64,000 nucleotides of DNA, from positions 1-64,000 of the forward strand of contig CAZNPL010000004.1 in NCBI GenBank assembly GCA_964574815.1, given 5' to 3'. Position numbers and translations under genes: made by a program. Source of the DNA: CAZNPL01 sp964574815 (GTDB taxonomy: Bacteria > Planctomycetota > Phycisphaerae > UBA1845). The notes below the pieces were generated by a model. It was not told the DNA's origin. It did no database searches and saw only the letters and a list, made by a program, of their open reading frames with translations. Positions within the stretch are counted from its first letter, which is position 1. Every line of letters starts with the position of its first letter. This document shows positions 27,803 to 36,783 of this stretch, in pieces.

Positions 27803-27981
27803 GACCGCGTACATGCCTTTTCCACAGGAGTCAAATAATACGAGGGGCACCATTACCCGTTTGCATCGCCAGGGCGCCGGGGCATTCGAGCAATGAGCCC
27901 GCGAAGGTGCATACCATACGAAGCGCGACGGTTTGCGTATAGGAGTGGCAGGGCAGCAGCTGCGAGGCGGTGAAACTTCCG

Positions 27982-29445
27982 TCAGAATTTGCGGCGTTGG
28001 CGGGCTGGGGGGATTTCGAGTTGGGCGCGGTACTTGGCTACCGTGCGGCGCTTGATGTGGATGTTTTCCTTGGCGAGGACTTCGGCGATCTGGTCGTCGT
28101 TTAACGGATTCTTGGGGTCTTCGTGGCGGATGAGCTCGGCCACGCGCTGCTTGATGCTGTCCCAGCTTGTGCCGACGCCGTCGCCTGTGTCGGTGCCGCC
28201 GGTGAAGAAGTACCGCAACGGGAACACGCCGTGAGGCGTCTCGACGTACTTGTCGGCCACCGTCCGGCTGATCGTGGAGGGGTCGCAGCCGATCTCCTCG
28301 GCCAGATCGCTCATGCGGAAGACCTTCAACCCGGGCGGGCCGAGGTCGAAGAACTCGGACTGATGCCGGACGACGGCCTCGGCGACCTCCATCAACCGGC
28401 TCTTTCGGAACTTGACGGCCTCGATGAGGGTGCTGGCGCTCTCGACCTGCTTTCGGACGAAGTCGCGGACTTCCTTCCCGTTGGTCTTGGTCTTGAGCAT
28501 TTCGAGGTATTCGGGCTTGATCCGCAGTTCGGGGATGTTGCCGCGGGTCAGACGCACCACCAGCCCTTTGCCGAGTTCGTCCTCTTCGATGATCACATCG
28601 GGATAGACCCGCGGCACCCGGCGATCGACCACCAGGTAGCCGGGGTGCAACACCAGCGAATGCTTGATGGCGTCCACTGCGGCGGTGATCTCGCCGATCG
28701 CAAAGCCGGTTTCCTTGGCGACGGCCGGGAATCGGTTGCGGCCGATGTCGTCCAGGTGGTTCTGGATGAGGACCCGTTCGATCGTGTTGTCGCCGGGGAG
28801 GGCGTCGAGCTGCAGCAGCAGGCACTCGCGATAGTCGCGGGCGGCGATGCCGACCGGATCGAGCTTCTGCACCTTCTTGAGGGCTTCTTCGATCTTTCCG
28901 ACGCTGAGGGGCGGGCGGGCGTCGGCCGCGATGGTCTCCAGCGGCGTCTTGAGGTATCCGTCGTCCTCCAGGTGGTAGATGATGGCCTCCCCGGCCCGGC
29001 GGGTCTCGTCGTCCAGGTCGAGCAGCGCCCACTGCTGGAGCAGGTGCTCGTCAATGCCGATGGCCCGGCTGGCCGTGTTGGCCATCGCGTCGAGCTTGGC
29101 GTCGCGCTCATCGGCCCGGATGGCACGCCCCCTGTGCCGCGGCGCGACGCGCTCCTCGGAATCGAGGTTGTACTCGCGCGTGAAGCGATCGAGGCGGTTG
29201 AAGCTGGTGGAGTCGTCTCCGCGCTGCTCTCCGAGCTTGGCGTCGCCGGCCTTGTCGGACTGTTCCTTTCGGGCGACGTGCTCGGGCACCTCGAGCGTGA
29301 CATTGCGCTCCAGCTCCTCGGCGATGCGGTGCTCGAGCGCGGGGGTGGAAAGCTGCAGGATGTCCATAGACTGGATCAACTGCGGCGTGAGCTTCTGCTC
29401 CAGCCGCATGTGTTGGCCCAGCGTTTGTGACAGCAGGTGCGACAT
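27982..29445 (-). CDS. rpoN: RNA polymerase sigma-54 factor RpoN
   Basis: 487 aa. The N-terminal region I activator-interaction sequence (LEQKLTPQLIQSMDILQLSTPALEHRI) is followed by an acidic linker, the core-binding domain, an HTH (FRMSDLAEEIGCDPSTISRTV) and the C-terminal RpoN box RRTVAKYRAQL that contacts the -24 promoter element. Full length. The ATG at 29445 follows a roughly 120-base leader from an extended -10 promoter. RpoN needs AAA+ activators; none is in this window. Confidence 0.97.
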   Translation of the reverse strand: MSHLLSQTLGQHMRLEQKLTPQLIQSMDILQLSTPALEHRIAEELERNVTLEVPEHVARKEQSDKAGDAKLGEQRGDDSTSFNRLDRFTREYNLDSEERVAPRHRGRAIRADERDAKLDAMANTASRAIGIDEHLLQQWALLDLDDETRRAGEAIIYHLEDDGYLKTPLETIAADARPPLSVGKIEEALKKVQKLDPVGIAARDYRECLLLQLDALPGDNTIERVLIQNHLDDIGRNRFPAVAKETGFAIGEITAAVDAIKHSLVLHPGYLVVDRRVPRVYPDVIIEEDELGKGLVVRLTRGNIPELRIKPEYLEMLKTKTNGKEVRDFVRKQVESASTLIEAVKFRKSRLMEVAEAVVRHQSEFFDLGPPGLKVFRMSDLAEEIGCDPSTISRTVADKYVETPHGVFPLRYFFTGGTDTGDGVGTSWDSIKQRVAELIRHEDPKNPLNDDQIAEVLAKENIHIKRRTVAKYRAQLEIPPARQRRKF

Positions 29446-29573
29446 CCTGACGTTCCAATAAACGGCTCGTTGGCCGAGACGTTTTCCCGTTCGCCCGCGG
29501 CGGGGCGATCCAAACTATCGAACGACAACGGGGGCATCCAGCCCGAATCCGCTTCCGTTCCCATCCGTATTGG

Positions 29574-29582
29574 ATTATAGCA
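29574..29582 (-). promoter_or_regulatory. Extended -10 promoter upstream of rpoN
   Basis: On the minus strand TGCTATAAT matches the extended -10 consensus TGnTATAAT. CTGCCA 18 bases upstream is a weak -35. The predicted start near 29567 gives a leader of about 120 bases to rpoN. Confidence 0.55.
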
Positions 29583-29724
29583 CAACCGGAACGCGGTTGG
29601 CAGAGCTCGATGAACCAAGTTGCGAAGGCCCCGATCGTTTGATTCTCGGCTTCGAGCGGGGGCTGCAATCGGGAGAAACGAGGAACTCAGCACGCAGCCC
29701 GACGTGTGAACCGCGGCGCAAAAG

Positions 29725-29753
29725 CACTGGCGGACAAGCCGCCCGTGGCACCC
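29725..29753. repeat. Dispersed intergenic hairpin repeat, copy 2
   Basis: ACTGGCGG-ACAAG-CCGCCCGT followed by GGCACCC: two 8-base arms with one mismatch. A second partial copy of the tail (CGCCCGTGGCACC) follows at 29757-29769. It lies between recR and rpoN. Confidence 0.6.
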
Positions 29754-29793
29754 GCGTCGCCCGTGGCACCTTTGGGTGTTCTTTCGAGCGGTC

Positions 29794-30396
29794 CTACAGG
29801 GTGGTCCGGCCGCGAATTGCAGATTCCAGCATTGCCGGGCTGGCATATTCCAGGGGCGAGCCGACGGCCAGCCCGCGCGCCGGACGCGATACGGTCACGT
29901 CCAGGCCGGCCAGGGCACTTTGTATGTGCAAGGCCGTTCCGTCGCCTTCGAGCGTGGGATTGGTCGCCAGGACGACCTCTCGGATCTTGCCCGACTTTAC
30001 CCGCTGAATGAGGGATTCAATCGTCAGGTCATCCGGTTCGACGCCCTCCAGCGGGGCGATGTGGCCCATGAGCACGTGATAGACGCCGCGGATGAGGCTG
30101 GTGGCCTCGAGCGCGAGCACGTCCTTGGGCTGCTCGACCACCCAGACCTGGGACTGATCTCGTGATGGATCGCGGCAGATGGCGCAGGGGTCGTTTTCGG
30201 TGAGGTTGTAGCAGGTGCTGCAGTGAAAGACGCTTTCCTTGACGCCGAGGATGGCCTGGGCCAGTTCAGCGGCCTCCGCCTTTGGCTGGCGAAGCACGTG
30301 AAAGGCGATTCGCTCAGCGCTGCGCGGACCGATGCCGGGCAGCTCTTGGAGCGCTTGCTTGAGACGTTCGAGTGATTTGAGGTGTTCGTCGGCCAT
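29794..30396 (-). CDS. recR: Recombination mediator protein RecR
   Basis: 200 aa. A helix-hairpin-helix (LPGIGPRSAERIAFHVL) near the N-terminus is followed by a four-Cys zinc finger (CSTCYNL...CAIC) and a Toprim domain (VWVVEQPKDVLALE, YHVLMGHIAPLEG). RecR works with RecF/RecO to load RecA at gaps. It is the third gene of the classic dnaX-ybaB-recR operon, 18 bases after ybaB. Confidence 0.97.
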   Translation of the reverse strand: MADEHLKSLERLKQALQELPGIGPRSAERIAFHVLRQPKAEAAELAQAILGVKESVFHCSTCYNLTENDPCAICRDPSRDQSQVWVVEQPKDVLALEATSLIRGVYHVLMGHIAPLEGVEPDDLTIESLIQRVKSGKIREVVLATNPTLEGDGTALHIQSALAGLDVTVSRPARGLAVGSPLEYASPAMLESAIRGRTTL

Positions 30397-30414
30397 GTTG
30401 CGCCGGACTCGCGG

Positions 30415-30756
30415 TCAGGTCGAAGGCCCGCCGAGCATATCCGATAAACCTGGGATGTTGAGTCCGCCGGTCATCGAGGCCATCTCCTCGCGAACGGCCT
30501 CATGAGCCTTGGTGGACGCGGTCCGAACGGCCGAGGTGATCAGGTCTTCGAGCAGTTCGATGTCCTGCGCCGCGTCCGGCTGGATCTTCACGTTCACCAG
30601 TGTGCCCTTGCCGTCCACGACCGCCTTCACCGCCCCCGCGCCGGACTCGGCCTCGAAGCGCCGCTCGGCCAGCTCCTTCTGCATAGTGGCCATGCGCTCC
30701 TGCATCTCCTTGGCCTGTTTGATAATTCCGCCCAGATTTCCGAGTCCGCCAAGCAT
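30415..30756 (-). CDS. YbaB/EbfC family nucleoid-associated protein
   Basis: 113 aa. A Met/Gln-rich amphipathic helix (IIKQAKEMQERMATMQKELAE) is followed by the strand core VKAVVDGKGTLVNVKIQP and EDLITSAVRTASTKAHE. It forms dimeric tweezers that bind DNA. It sits between dnaX and recR with two-base spacing from dnaX, the conserved order in bacteria. Confidence 0.95.
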   Translation of the reverse strand: MLGGLGNLGGIIKQAKEMQERMATMQKELAERRFEAESGAGAVKAVVDGKGTLVNVKIQPDAAQDIELLEDLITSAVRTASTKAHEAVREEMASMTGGLNIPGLSDMLGGPST

Positions 30757-30758
30757 CG

Positions 30759-32300
30759 TCAGAGTTCTCCAGCTTCGGTGTTGTTTTCGAGCGCGTCATT
30801 GACATCGGGCGTGCCGGCACCGGTGGCCGGGGACTCGCCGCGCACCGGCGTGGTGCGTTGCACCGACACGAGCGTGCCATCGAAGAGTTCCATGGCCTTG
30901 CGGATGGTCGGGTTGCGCCGCACGAGGTCCTGATCCGCGGAACTCGCCTGCGTGTGCAGCACGTTCTCGTTACGCGGCGCGGGTCTGGACACTGCGGCGG
31001 ACGGCGTAGCGGACCGCGTTCGCCGCTTGCCGGAAGCGGAGCCTGTCTCGGAGTGTGGTGCGGGTGATTTGGCACGCGACGTCTTGCTGCCGGTGCCCGA
31101 TGGCGTAGAGGCAGGCTGGGCCGCGGGCACGTTCGGAGTCGCCTTGGCGCCGCCGTCGCTCGAGCCGCCTTCGAGGCGTGCGATCAAGCCTTCGATGTCC
31201 GAGAACTTCGAAGCCATGGCCATGCGCACGACGGCCGCGTCCACCAGCGCCCGCGACGCGTTGCTTGTCTTGACGGCCCGGCGGACCTCCTCCATCAGCC
31301 CGATGAGATACACGAAGGTCGGCGCATCGAACTGCTGCGCCTGCTTCACCAAGCGGTCGTGCACGTTCGACGGCACGTCGACCAGATCCGTGTCCGCCCC
31401 GCAGACGTTAAGAAGCATGAGGCGGCGAAGGTGATCGACGATCAGCTCGCAGAGCCGCTCGGTGGTTTGCCCGGCGGAGACGGCCTCCTCCACGCAGAGC
31501 AACGCGGCGGCCGCATCCTGATTGCCGACGTGCTCGATCAGACTCGACACGCGCTCGTCATGGGCCGGCGGCAGCACGTCGTCGATGGCCTCGAGCGTCA
31601 ACTGGCCCGATCCGAACGAGAGCAACTGGTCCAGCAGCGACAGGCCGTCTCGCATCGAGCCGTTGGCCAGCCGGGTGACTCGGCGGATGACGGCGTCGTC
31701 GGCCTCGATGCCCTCTTGTTTCAGGATCCAATTCAGGTGGCCGGCGATGTCGTCCATACCGATGCTGCGGAAGTCGAACCGCTGGCAGCGGCTGACGATC
31801 GTCGCGGGGACCTTGTGTACCTCGGTGGTGGCCAGCACGAACTTCACGTGGTCCGGCGGCTCCTCGAGCGTCTTGAGCAGGGCGTTGAACGCGCCGGTGC
31901 TGAGCATGTGCACTTCGTCGATGATGTAGATCTTGAAGCGGGAGCGGGCCGGGCGGTACGCCGCGTTGTCGCGCAGGTCGCGGATGTTGTCGACGCCGGT
32001 GTTGCTGGCCGCGTCGATCTCGATCACGTCGAGGTCTTCGCCCTCGGCGATCATGCGGCAGGATTCGCATTCGCAGCAGGGCGTCGCGGTCGGGGCGTCG
32101 TATTTCAGGCAGTTGAGAGCCTTGGCCAACACGCGGGCGGTCGAGGTTTTCCCCACCCCGCGCGTGCCGGTGAAGAGGTAGCCGTGGTGGACTCTGTCGG
32201 CGCTGACGGCGTTTTTGAGCGTCGTGGCGATGGCGTCCTGGCCGACGAGGTCGTCGAACGTCCGGCTGCGATATTTGCGGGCGAGTACGGTATACGACAT
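30759..32300 (-). CDS. dnaX: DNA polymerase III subunit gamma/tau
   Basis: About 513 aa from the ATG at 32300 (MSYTVLARKYR); the open frame to 32384 runs into the SRP RNA. AAA+ clamp-loader motifs: Walker A GTRGVGKTS, zinc finger CCECESC, Walker B YIIDEVHML, and the SRC arginine finger in TIVSRCQRF. A Pro/Ser/Thr-rich linker leads to a short tail, so the tau-specific C-terminus is reduced. The GGAGGAGG upstream is 12-13 bases from the ATG, a little far. Confidence 0.96.
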   Translation of the reverse strand: MSYTVLARKYRSRTFDDLVGQDAIATTLKNAVSADRVHHGYLFTGTRGVGKTSTARVLAKALNCLKYDAPTATPCCECESCRMIAEGEDLDVIEIDAASNTGVDNIRDLRDNAAYRPARSRFKIYIIDEVHMLSTGAFNALLKTLEEPPDHVKFVLATTEVHKVPATIVSRCQRFDFRSIGMDDIAGHLNWILKQEGIEADDAVIRRVTRLANGSMRDGLSLLDQLLSFGSGQLTLEAIDDVLPPAHDERVSSLIEHVGNQDAAAALLCVEEAVSAGQTTERLCELIVDHLRRLMLLNVCGADTDLVDVPSNVHDRLVKQAQQFDAPTFVYLIGLMEEVRRAVKTSNASRALVDAAVVRMAMASKFSDIEGLIARLEGGSSDGGAKATPNVPAAQPASTPSGTGSKTSRAKSPAPHSETGSASGKRRTRSATPSAAVSRPAPRNENVLHTQASSADQDLVRRNPTIRKAMELFDGTLVSVQRTTPVRGESPATGAGTPDVNDALENNTEAGEL

Positions 32301-32340
32301 CGGCGCGATCCAGCCTCCTCCCGGAATTTCGTGGGCCCTG

Positions 32341-32486
32341 CACGCACGGCGCCGCATGATGACGGCCAGGTTGCTCCACGGCACCTGAACTCGCCGGGTG
32401 GGCTGCTCTGTCTCCAGCCTGACCCGTTGCCCGGCGGGCCCACTGCATGGGACCCGGCCGTCATCACACGGCGCCTTCGCGTGCCC
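32341..32486 (-). ncRNA. ffs: Signal recognition particle RNA (4.5S-type) with extended stem
   Basis: On the minus strand the conserved apical domain reads GGTCAGG-CTG-GAGA-CAG-AGCAGCC: the universal asymmetric loop capped by a GAGA (GNRA) tetraloop, flanked by GCCGGG/CCCGGC. The helix closes with ten perfect pairs, GATGACGGCC (32465-32456) with GGCCGTCATC (32367-32358). Pairing appears to continue outward with GGCGCC/GGCGCC and GCACGC/GCGTGC, giving about 145 bases. It binds Ffh in protein targeting. Its place just ahead of dnaX is common in bacteria. Confidence 0.9.
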
Positions 32487-32494
32487 GACGGGGG

Positions 32495-32523
32495 ATCATA
32501 CAGGCGACCCGGTGGGATTTGAA
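32495..32523 (-). promoter_or_regulatory. Promoter for SRP RNA (and dnaX operon)
   Basis: Minus-strand TTCAAA (32518-32523), a 17-base spacer and TATGAT (32495-32500). The predicted start near 32488 agrees with the first paired bases of the extended SRP RNA stem. Confidence 0.5.
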
Positions 32524-32622
32524 CACCCGCACGTATTTACAGGTTGCCGCACAGAATAGGCAGAAGTTCCAAGATGAACGCGCTCGAGGAGGGCGAGGCT
32601 CCTGCAGAACCGCATGCAGCTG

Positions 32623-35600
32623 TCATTTCGTCGTCAGTTCGATCGCGCGGTTCCAGTCGTCGGGGGGTGGTGACTCCTGTCTTCGGCGGATGTTGGTTTC
32701 CAGAAGATCGACCGCCGCGTCATCCGGTCGTTTTTCGCGGCATTGCGCGAGGAGGTGAAGCGTCTCGTCCCACTCGCGTTGCTGGAACTTCTCGACGGCC
32801 TGGCCGAACAGGACTGCGTAGGTCTCCTGGTCACCGTCGGTTTCGTCGCGCCGGCCGATGAGCTCGTAGACCTGGACCGCCTCCTTCTTTCCGACCACCT
32901 GAAGAGCGCCGAGGTGGCGGGTCAGGAACCGATCGCCGGCCTCTTGCCGCGTGGATTCGGAGATCAGACATCGAACGCCGAAGACCTTGCAGGCCGGCTC
33001 CAGCCTGGCGGCGAGATTGACCGTGTCGCCAATGCAGGTGTAGTCGAGCTTGTTGCCACTGCCGTAGTCGCCGACGAAGACGGTGCCGGTGTTCAAGCCG
33101 ATCCGCATGCTTAACGCCCGGACCTCGTGCTCCAGATCGCCGTGGCCGAGCGATTCCTTCAGTTGCTCGAGCGCCGCGAATGCGCGCGAGGCGGATTCAC
33201 AGGCGGCCTCGGCGTGGTTGGGCAGCGGCAGAATCGGCGGATTGAAGAACGCGAAGATGCCGTCGCCGATGAACTTGTTGATCACGGCCCGGCCTTCTAT
33301 GAGCACCTCGCTCATGGCTTCGAGGTAGGGGTTCAGCAGATCGCGCGTGCGCGAGGCCCCAAGCCGCTCGCTGATCGACGTGAACCCTTTGAGGTCGCTG
33401 AAGAAGCAGGTGACATCACGTGGCACCGGAGACAGATCGAGCGGAGCACCGCGCTCGGAAAGGCGCGACGCCAGCCGTTCGGCGATCGCCGGCGATGTGT
33501 ACTGTGCCAGCGACTTGCTGAACGCCCGCTTCTGACGCTCCTCGGTAAGCTGGCGATAGAGCGTCACCATCGCCCAGGCCACAAACACACCGACGGCGGC
33601 CCCGGCCGTTTCGATGTGCAACGACCACGTTTCGAACAGACCGAACGACACGACGAGCAACCCCGCGATTACGAGCAACATCGACAGCAGGCTGAACCAG
33701 GGATCGCGCCACGCGGCGATCAGCGTGATGAGCACGCCGCTGAGCAGGATGGTCAAGCCGGCGCCCCAACGCGGAACCACATGAGGGAATCGATCCGCCA
33801 GCAGCGTATTGATCAGATTGGCATGGGCCAGCACGCCGGGCATTTCATCGAAGACGGGCGTGTTGACGGTATCGGCGACGGCCGCGGCCGTATAGCCGAC
33901 CAGGCAGATGCGCCCCTCGATCCGCGGGGCCAGGTCGCGCTTTATCTTGGCAATGCGGTCGCGTTTCTCGGCGATCGCACGCTCGAGGTGCGATCGGCGC
34001 CCGTTCGACTCGTGCTGTTCGGCCAACTCGAGTGCCAGAAGGGCCTGCCGGTCTTCCTCGACATCCCGGGAAAGCGTTCCGCCGTCATCGAGGTATTGCT
34101 GTACCTGCGGGGCCAACTCGTTTACGACATAGTCCACGCTCTCGCTTTCGATCCGGTTGACACGCTGCTCGATGTCCCGGAGGCGATCTTGCTCGTTCGC
34201 CCTCGAAATGGAGCGTCGCAGCGCGTTCCGCTCGCGAACGAGCTTCTGGTACTCGCTCAGCAGTGCGGTCGCCCCGGCCGCCCGCACGCGCACGTACTCC
34301 TCGGCCGCGTACGCCATCAGGGCTTCCTCCTGCTCGAGGGCGTCTTTGAGTTGAGGGATGGTCATCACGCGTGCTGCCGGAATGTGCGTGAAGCTTCCGG
34401 TCCATTGAGGATTGTCGGGATCGATGTGCCAGTTGATCAGTGTGCGCCCGTCGGCGTCGACCGGCACGCGCCACGTCCGCCGCCCGTCGCGCGTCCGCAT
34501 TGTCAAGATCCCATTCGAAGCGAGGCGAATGTGGTCATCCGCAATGTCCAGCACGTCGCACGCGACGGCGAATCCCAGGTGTTTCAGGAGCTTTCCATGT
34601 CGTTCCGCCACGAGCGGAAGACGCCGCATCACGCCGTCTACCGGATCGGTGGTAAAGGTGACCAGGCCGACGTGAGCCGCTGCCGCGAACTTCTCGACCG
34701 GAAGCGTCAGATCCGTCACGTGCGGTATGTGGTTCCGCAGCGAAGCGTCAACCGGCGGCGCTTGTTCCAGCACCATCTGTTCCGCCGAGACGGAGCGAAA
34801 CGCCTGAAGCAGGTCCTGCCGGTCGGACGAATATGCGTGAAGGTCTTTGTCGGGGAAAAAGTTGTGATACACCTCAGGCCAATCGGCCTCGGGGCGTTCG
34901 AGCAGGTATGCGTTGACCAGCCGGCGCGCGACCGTGCGTTTGGCCTGTGCAAGGTGGCGTTCGGCAAACGCGCGGGGCAGCCCGAGGCGCTCCGCAATCT
35001 CCGCCTCGTTCAATCCGAACTCGCGACCCAGCAGGTACTCGATCCGCAGCCGGTCGAACAGGTCCCGCGGGTCTATCGGTCCTGCGTCCCGCCCCGAAGC
35101 GAGGGCACGTTCCGCGAAGACGATCAAATCCCGCCGTAGCTCACCGTCGAGCGACTTGAACGTGGTCTCGGGCTGTGCGTCAAGGACGGCATACAGGCGT
35201 TCGCGCAAATGCTCGGGCGAGAACGAGGGACGGTACATCCGTGCGAACATCGCCAGGTGAACGTTGCCCGCGCGGTTCAAGGACGCGGCCAGCACGTCGT
35301 CCTCTCTGACGATGTTGCTCAGGTCCAGGCTGCCGACAACCTCCGCCGGGTCGACGTCGTAATCCGGCGCCAGCCTGGGGTCGTCGAGCCGGCCGCCCTT
35401 CGGTTCGGCGAATACGATATCCATCAGGACCGTGCGGGCGCCGAGATCGTGGAGCGTATCAACCAAGTCAGCGTGAAGGTCGCGAGGCCAGGGCCAGCTA
35501 TGGACCCGTTCGAGGGCATAGTCGTTGATGTCGATCATCACGATCGACGAGTCCGCCGGCGTGCTGTTGAGGTAGCGAAACTTGACGTCGAGCAGCCATA

Positions 35601-35715
35601 GTTCCAGCGGGGCAAGCAGTCCACCAAAGTACAGAAGCACGACGGAGATGCTCACGCCGATCCCGACGACCAAGCCCCACCGACGGCCGCGAACCCAGAC
35701 GGACAGTCGCTGCAT
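32623..35715 (-). CDS. CHASE2-domain class III adenylate cyclase
   Basis: 1030 aa. An N-terminal TM helix (residues 13-35) is followed by a large extracytoplasmic CHASE2 sensor (DVKFRYLNS...IVMIDINDYALE... ending CLVGYTAAAVADTVNTPVFDEMPGVLAHANL). Three TM helices (about 640-735) precede a catalytic domain (765-950). Cyclase metal aspartates lie in CFFSDLKGFT and NKFIGDGIFAFF. The Lys of NKFIGDG and the Asp of DYTCIGDTVNLAARLE point to ATP as substrate. The sensor carries two long helical insertions (about 155-310 and 450-590). Last gene of the barrel-lipoprotein-FecR operon. Confidence 0.92.
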   Translation of the reverse strand: MQRLSVWVRGRRWGLVVGIGVSISVVLLYFGGLLAPLELWLLDVKFRYLNSTPADSSIVMIDINDYALERVHSWPWPRDLHADLVDTLHDLGARTVLMDIVFAEPKGGRLDDPRLAPDYDVDPAEVVGSLDLSNIVREDDVLAASLNRAGNVHLAMFARMYRPSFSPEHLRERLYAVLDAQPETTFKSLDGELRRDLIVFAERALASGRDAGPIDPRDLFDRLRIEYLLGREFGLNEAEIAERLGLPRAFAERHLAQAKRTVARRLVNAYLLERPEADWPEVYHNFFPDKDLHAYSSDRQDLLQAFRSVSAEQMVLEQAPPVDASLRNHIPHVTDLTLPVEKFAAAAHVGLVTFTTDPVDGVMRRLPLVAERHGKLLKHLGFAVACDVLDIADDHIRLASNGILTMRTRDGRRTWRVPVDADGRTLINWHIDPDNPQWTGSFTHIPAARVMTIPQLKDALEQEEALMAYAAEEYVRVRAAGATALLSEYQKLVRERNALRRSISRANEQDRLRDIEQRVNRIESESVDYVVNELAPQVQQYLDDGGTLSRDVEEDRQALLALELAEQHESNGRRSHLERAIAEKRDRIAKIKRDLAPRIEGRICLVGYTAAAVADTVNTPVFDEMPGVLAHANLINTLLADRFPHVVPRWGAGLTILLSGVLITLIAAWRDPWFSLLSMLLVIAGLLVVSFGLFETWSLHIETAGAAVGVFVAWAMVTLYRQLTEERQKRAFSKSLAQYTSPAIAERLASRLSERGAPLDLSPVPRDVTCFFSDLKGFTSISERLGASRTRDLLNPYLEAMSEVLIEGRAVINKFIGDGIFAFFNPPILPLPNHAEAACESASRAFAALEQLKESLGHGDLEHEVRALSMRIGLNTGTVFVGDYGSGNKLDYTCIGDTVNLAARLEPACKVFGVRCLISESTRQEAGDRFLTRHLGALQVVGKKEAVQVYELIGRRDETDGDQETYAVLFGQAVEKFQQREWDETLHLLAQCREKRPDDAAVDLLETNIRRRQESPPPDDWNRAIELTTK

Positions 35716-35775
35716 AAACGGATCGTAGCCCCGTTTAGGGTGCTATAAAAGCGGCAGGAGTTGGCCGGGCGGGAT

Positions 35776-36762
35776 TTACCGCCGGCTCGCAGGGCGCGGA
35801 GACCGAGTGACGGGTCGGCGGGTCAATGGCGAGCGGTGCTTACTCGTTGGCAGCAGCGTCGCCGGGATCCCAAAGTCGCCCTCCGGGCGTACGCGAATTC
35901 TCGGCCCAGGCGTTATCCCGGCGGGCTCGTCGATCGGTGCCGCTCCCAGCGAAGCGGGCCCGCTGCTTTGGCTCAGGTTATTCGCCTGCGCGGAATCAGG
36001 CGAGACAACCGAACGGCCTCCGGGGTTGAGCGAGGCAAACTTCGCCTCCGTCTCCGTCATCGAGTCGGCGTCGTAGAAGGACACCTCCCGGTCAAAGATG
36101 GCCTGGTTCACCCATAACACCTTCATGGTTCGATCGGTTGCGTATTCGCCCGCACGAACCCTGCGACGAGCGCCGGTCGCCTTGCGAATCGCTTCGACCA
36201 GTCCCGAACGCGCGAGAGAAATTCGGAACCGCCCGGTGGTCGGTTCGACAAACATCTGCCATCCTTCGGTGCCGCGCTTGGCGAGCGTGGCCACTGTGGA
36301 GTCCACGACGACGTCGGTCCGCAGCTCGGCTTCTGTGGAGCCGCCGCGTACCGTGCCGTAACCCAGGCCCAGATTGACGGTCTTCTTGGTTGCGGTCTTG
36401 TAGTAGTCGTCGATGCTTGCCAGCGAGGCTTTGCGAATTTGGACGACGGTATCCGGACCGAATTGCAGCACCACGCTTGATCGAAAGCCCGTCTTGAGCT
36501 GAGTCCCGCCGTCCAGCAGATCGTCCACCTCGACCGCGGTCCAGCCCGACTCGGTCGGGCCGACGCCCACCGGCGCCTGCTGCACCGACCCGCGTACGTC
36601 GAGCACCTTCGCCTGAAGGGCCTCGACCTCCTCCGACTCTTCCGCCTCTGAAGCGGTAGTCTGTTGCTGCTCTTCCTGCCCCTGCGCGATATCCGTACAG
36701 GGTATCAGGAACAGCCAGGCCGCACCCAGACCCATCAACCCGATAAAGCGTCGCCACGACAT
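35776..36762 (-). CDS. FecR-domain secreted protein
   Basis: 328 aa. A signal peptide (FIGLMGLGAAWLFLIPCTDIAQG) and a Glu/Gln-rich spacer precede the FecR domain at about residues 50-160: VLDVRGSVQQAP, DDLLDGGTQLKTGFRSSVVLQFGPDTVVQI, TVNLGLGYGTVRGG. The tail is Pro/Arg-rich and low complexity. FecR-type domains of this sort occur next to CHASE2 cyclases in many Gram-negative-type genomes, suggesting an envelope signalling pair. It starts 21 bases downstream of the lipoprotein stop. Confidence 0.85.
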   Translation of the reverse strand: MSWRRFIGLMGLGAAWLFLIPCTDIAQGQEEQQQTTASEAEESEEVEALQAKVLDVRGSVQQAPVGVGPTESGWTAVEVDDLLDGGTQLKTGFRSSVVLQFGPDTVVQIRKASLASIDDYYKTATKKTVNLGLGYGTVRGGSTEAELRTDVVVDSTVATLAKRGTEGWQMFVEPTTGRFRISLARSGLVEAIRKATGARRRVRAGEYATDRTMKVLWVNQAIFDREVSFYDADSMTETEAKFASLNPGGRSVVSPDSAQANNLSQSSGPASLGAAPIDEPAGITPGPRIRVRPEGDFGIPATLLPTSKHRSPLTRRPVTRSPRPASRR

Positions 36763-36783
36763 GATCGTCTCCGAGTCGCGCGT

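Noticed and set aside
28123..29430. 435-codon plus-strand open frame over rpoN
   Set aside because: rpoN is intact on the other strand; the antisense product shows no recognisable domain.
32505..32536. tRNA-like T-arm (minus-strand GGGTGTTCAAATCCCACC) just upstream of the SRP RNA
   Set aside because: The T-stem would have two mismatches and no 5' acceptor or anticodon arm fits. The TTCAAA also serves as the predicted -35 box.
33127..35139. 670-codon plus-strand open frame over the CHASE2 cyclase
   Set aside because: Antisense shadow of a gene with clear catalytic motifs.
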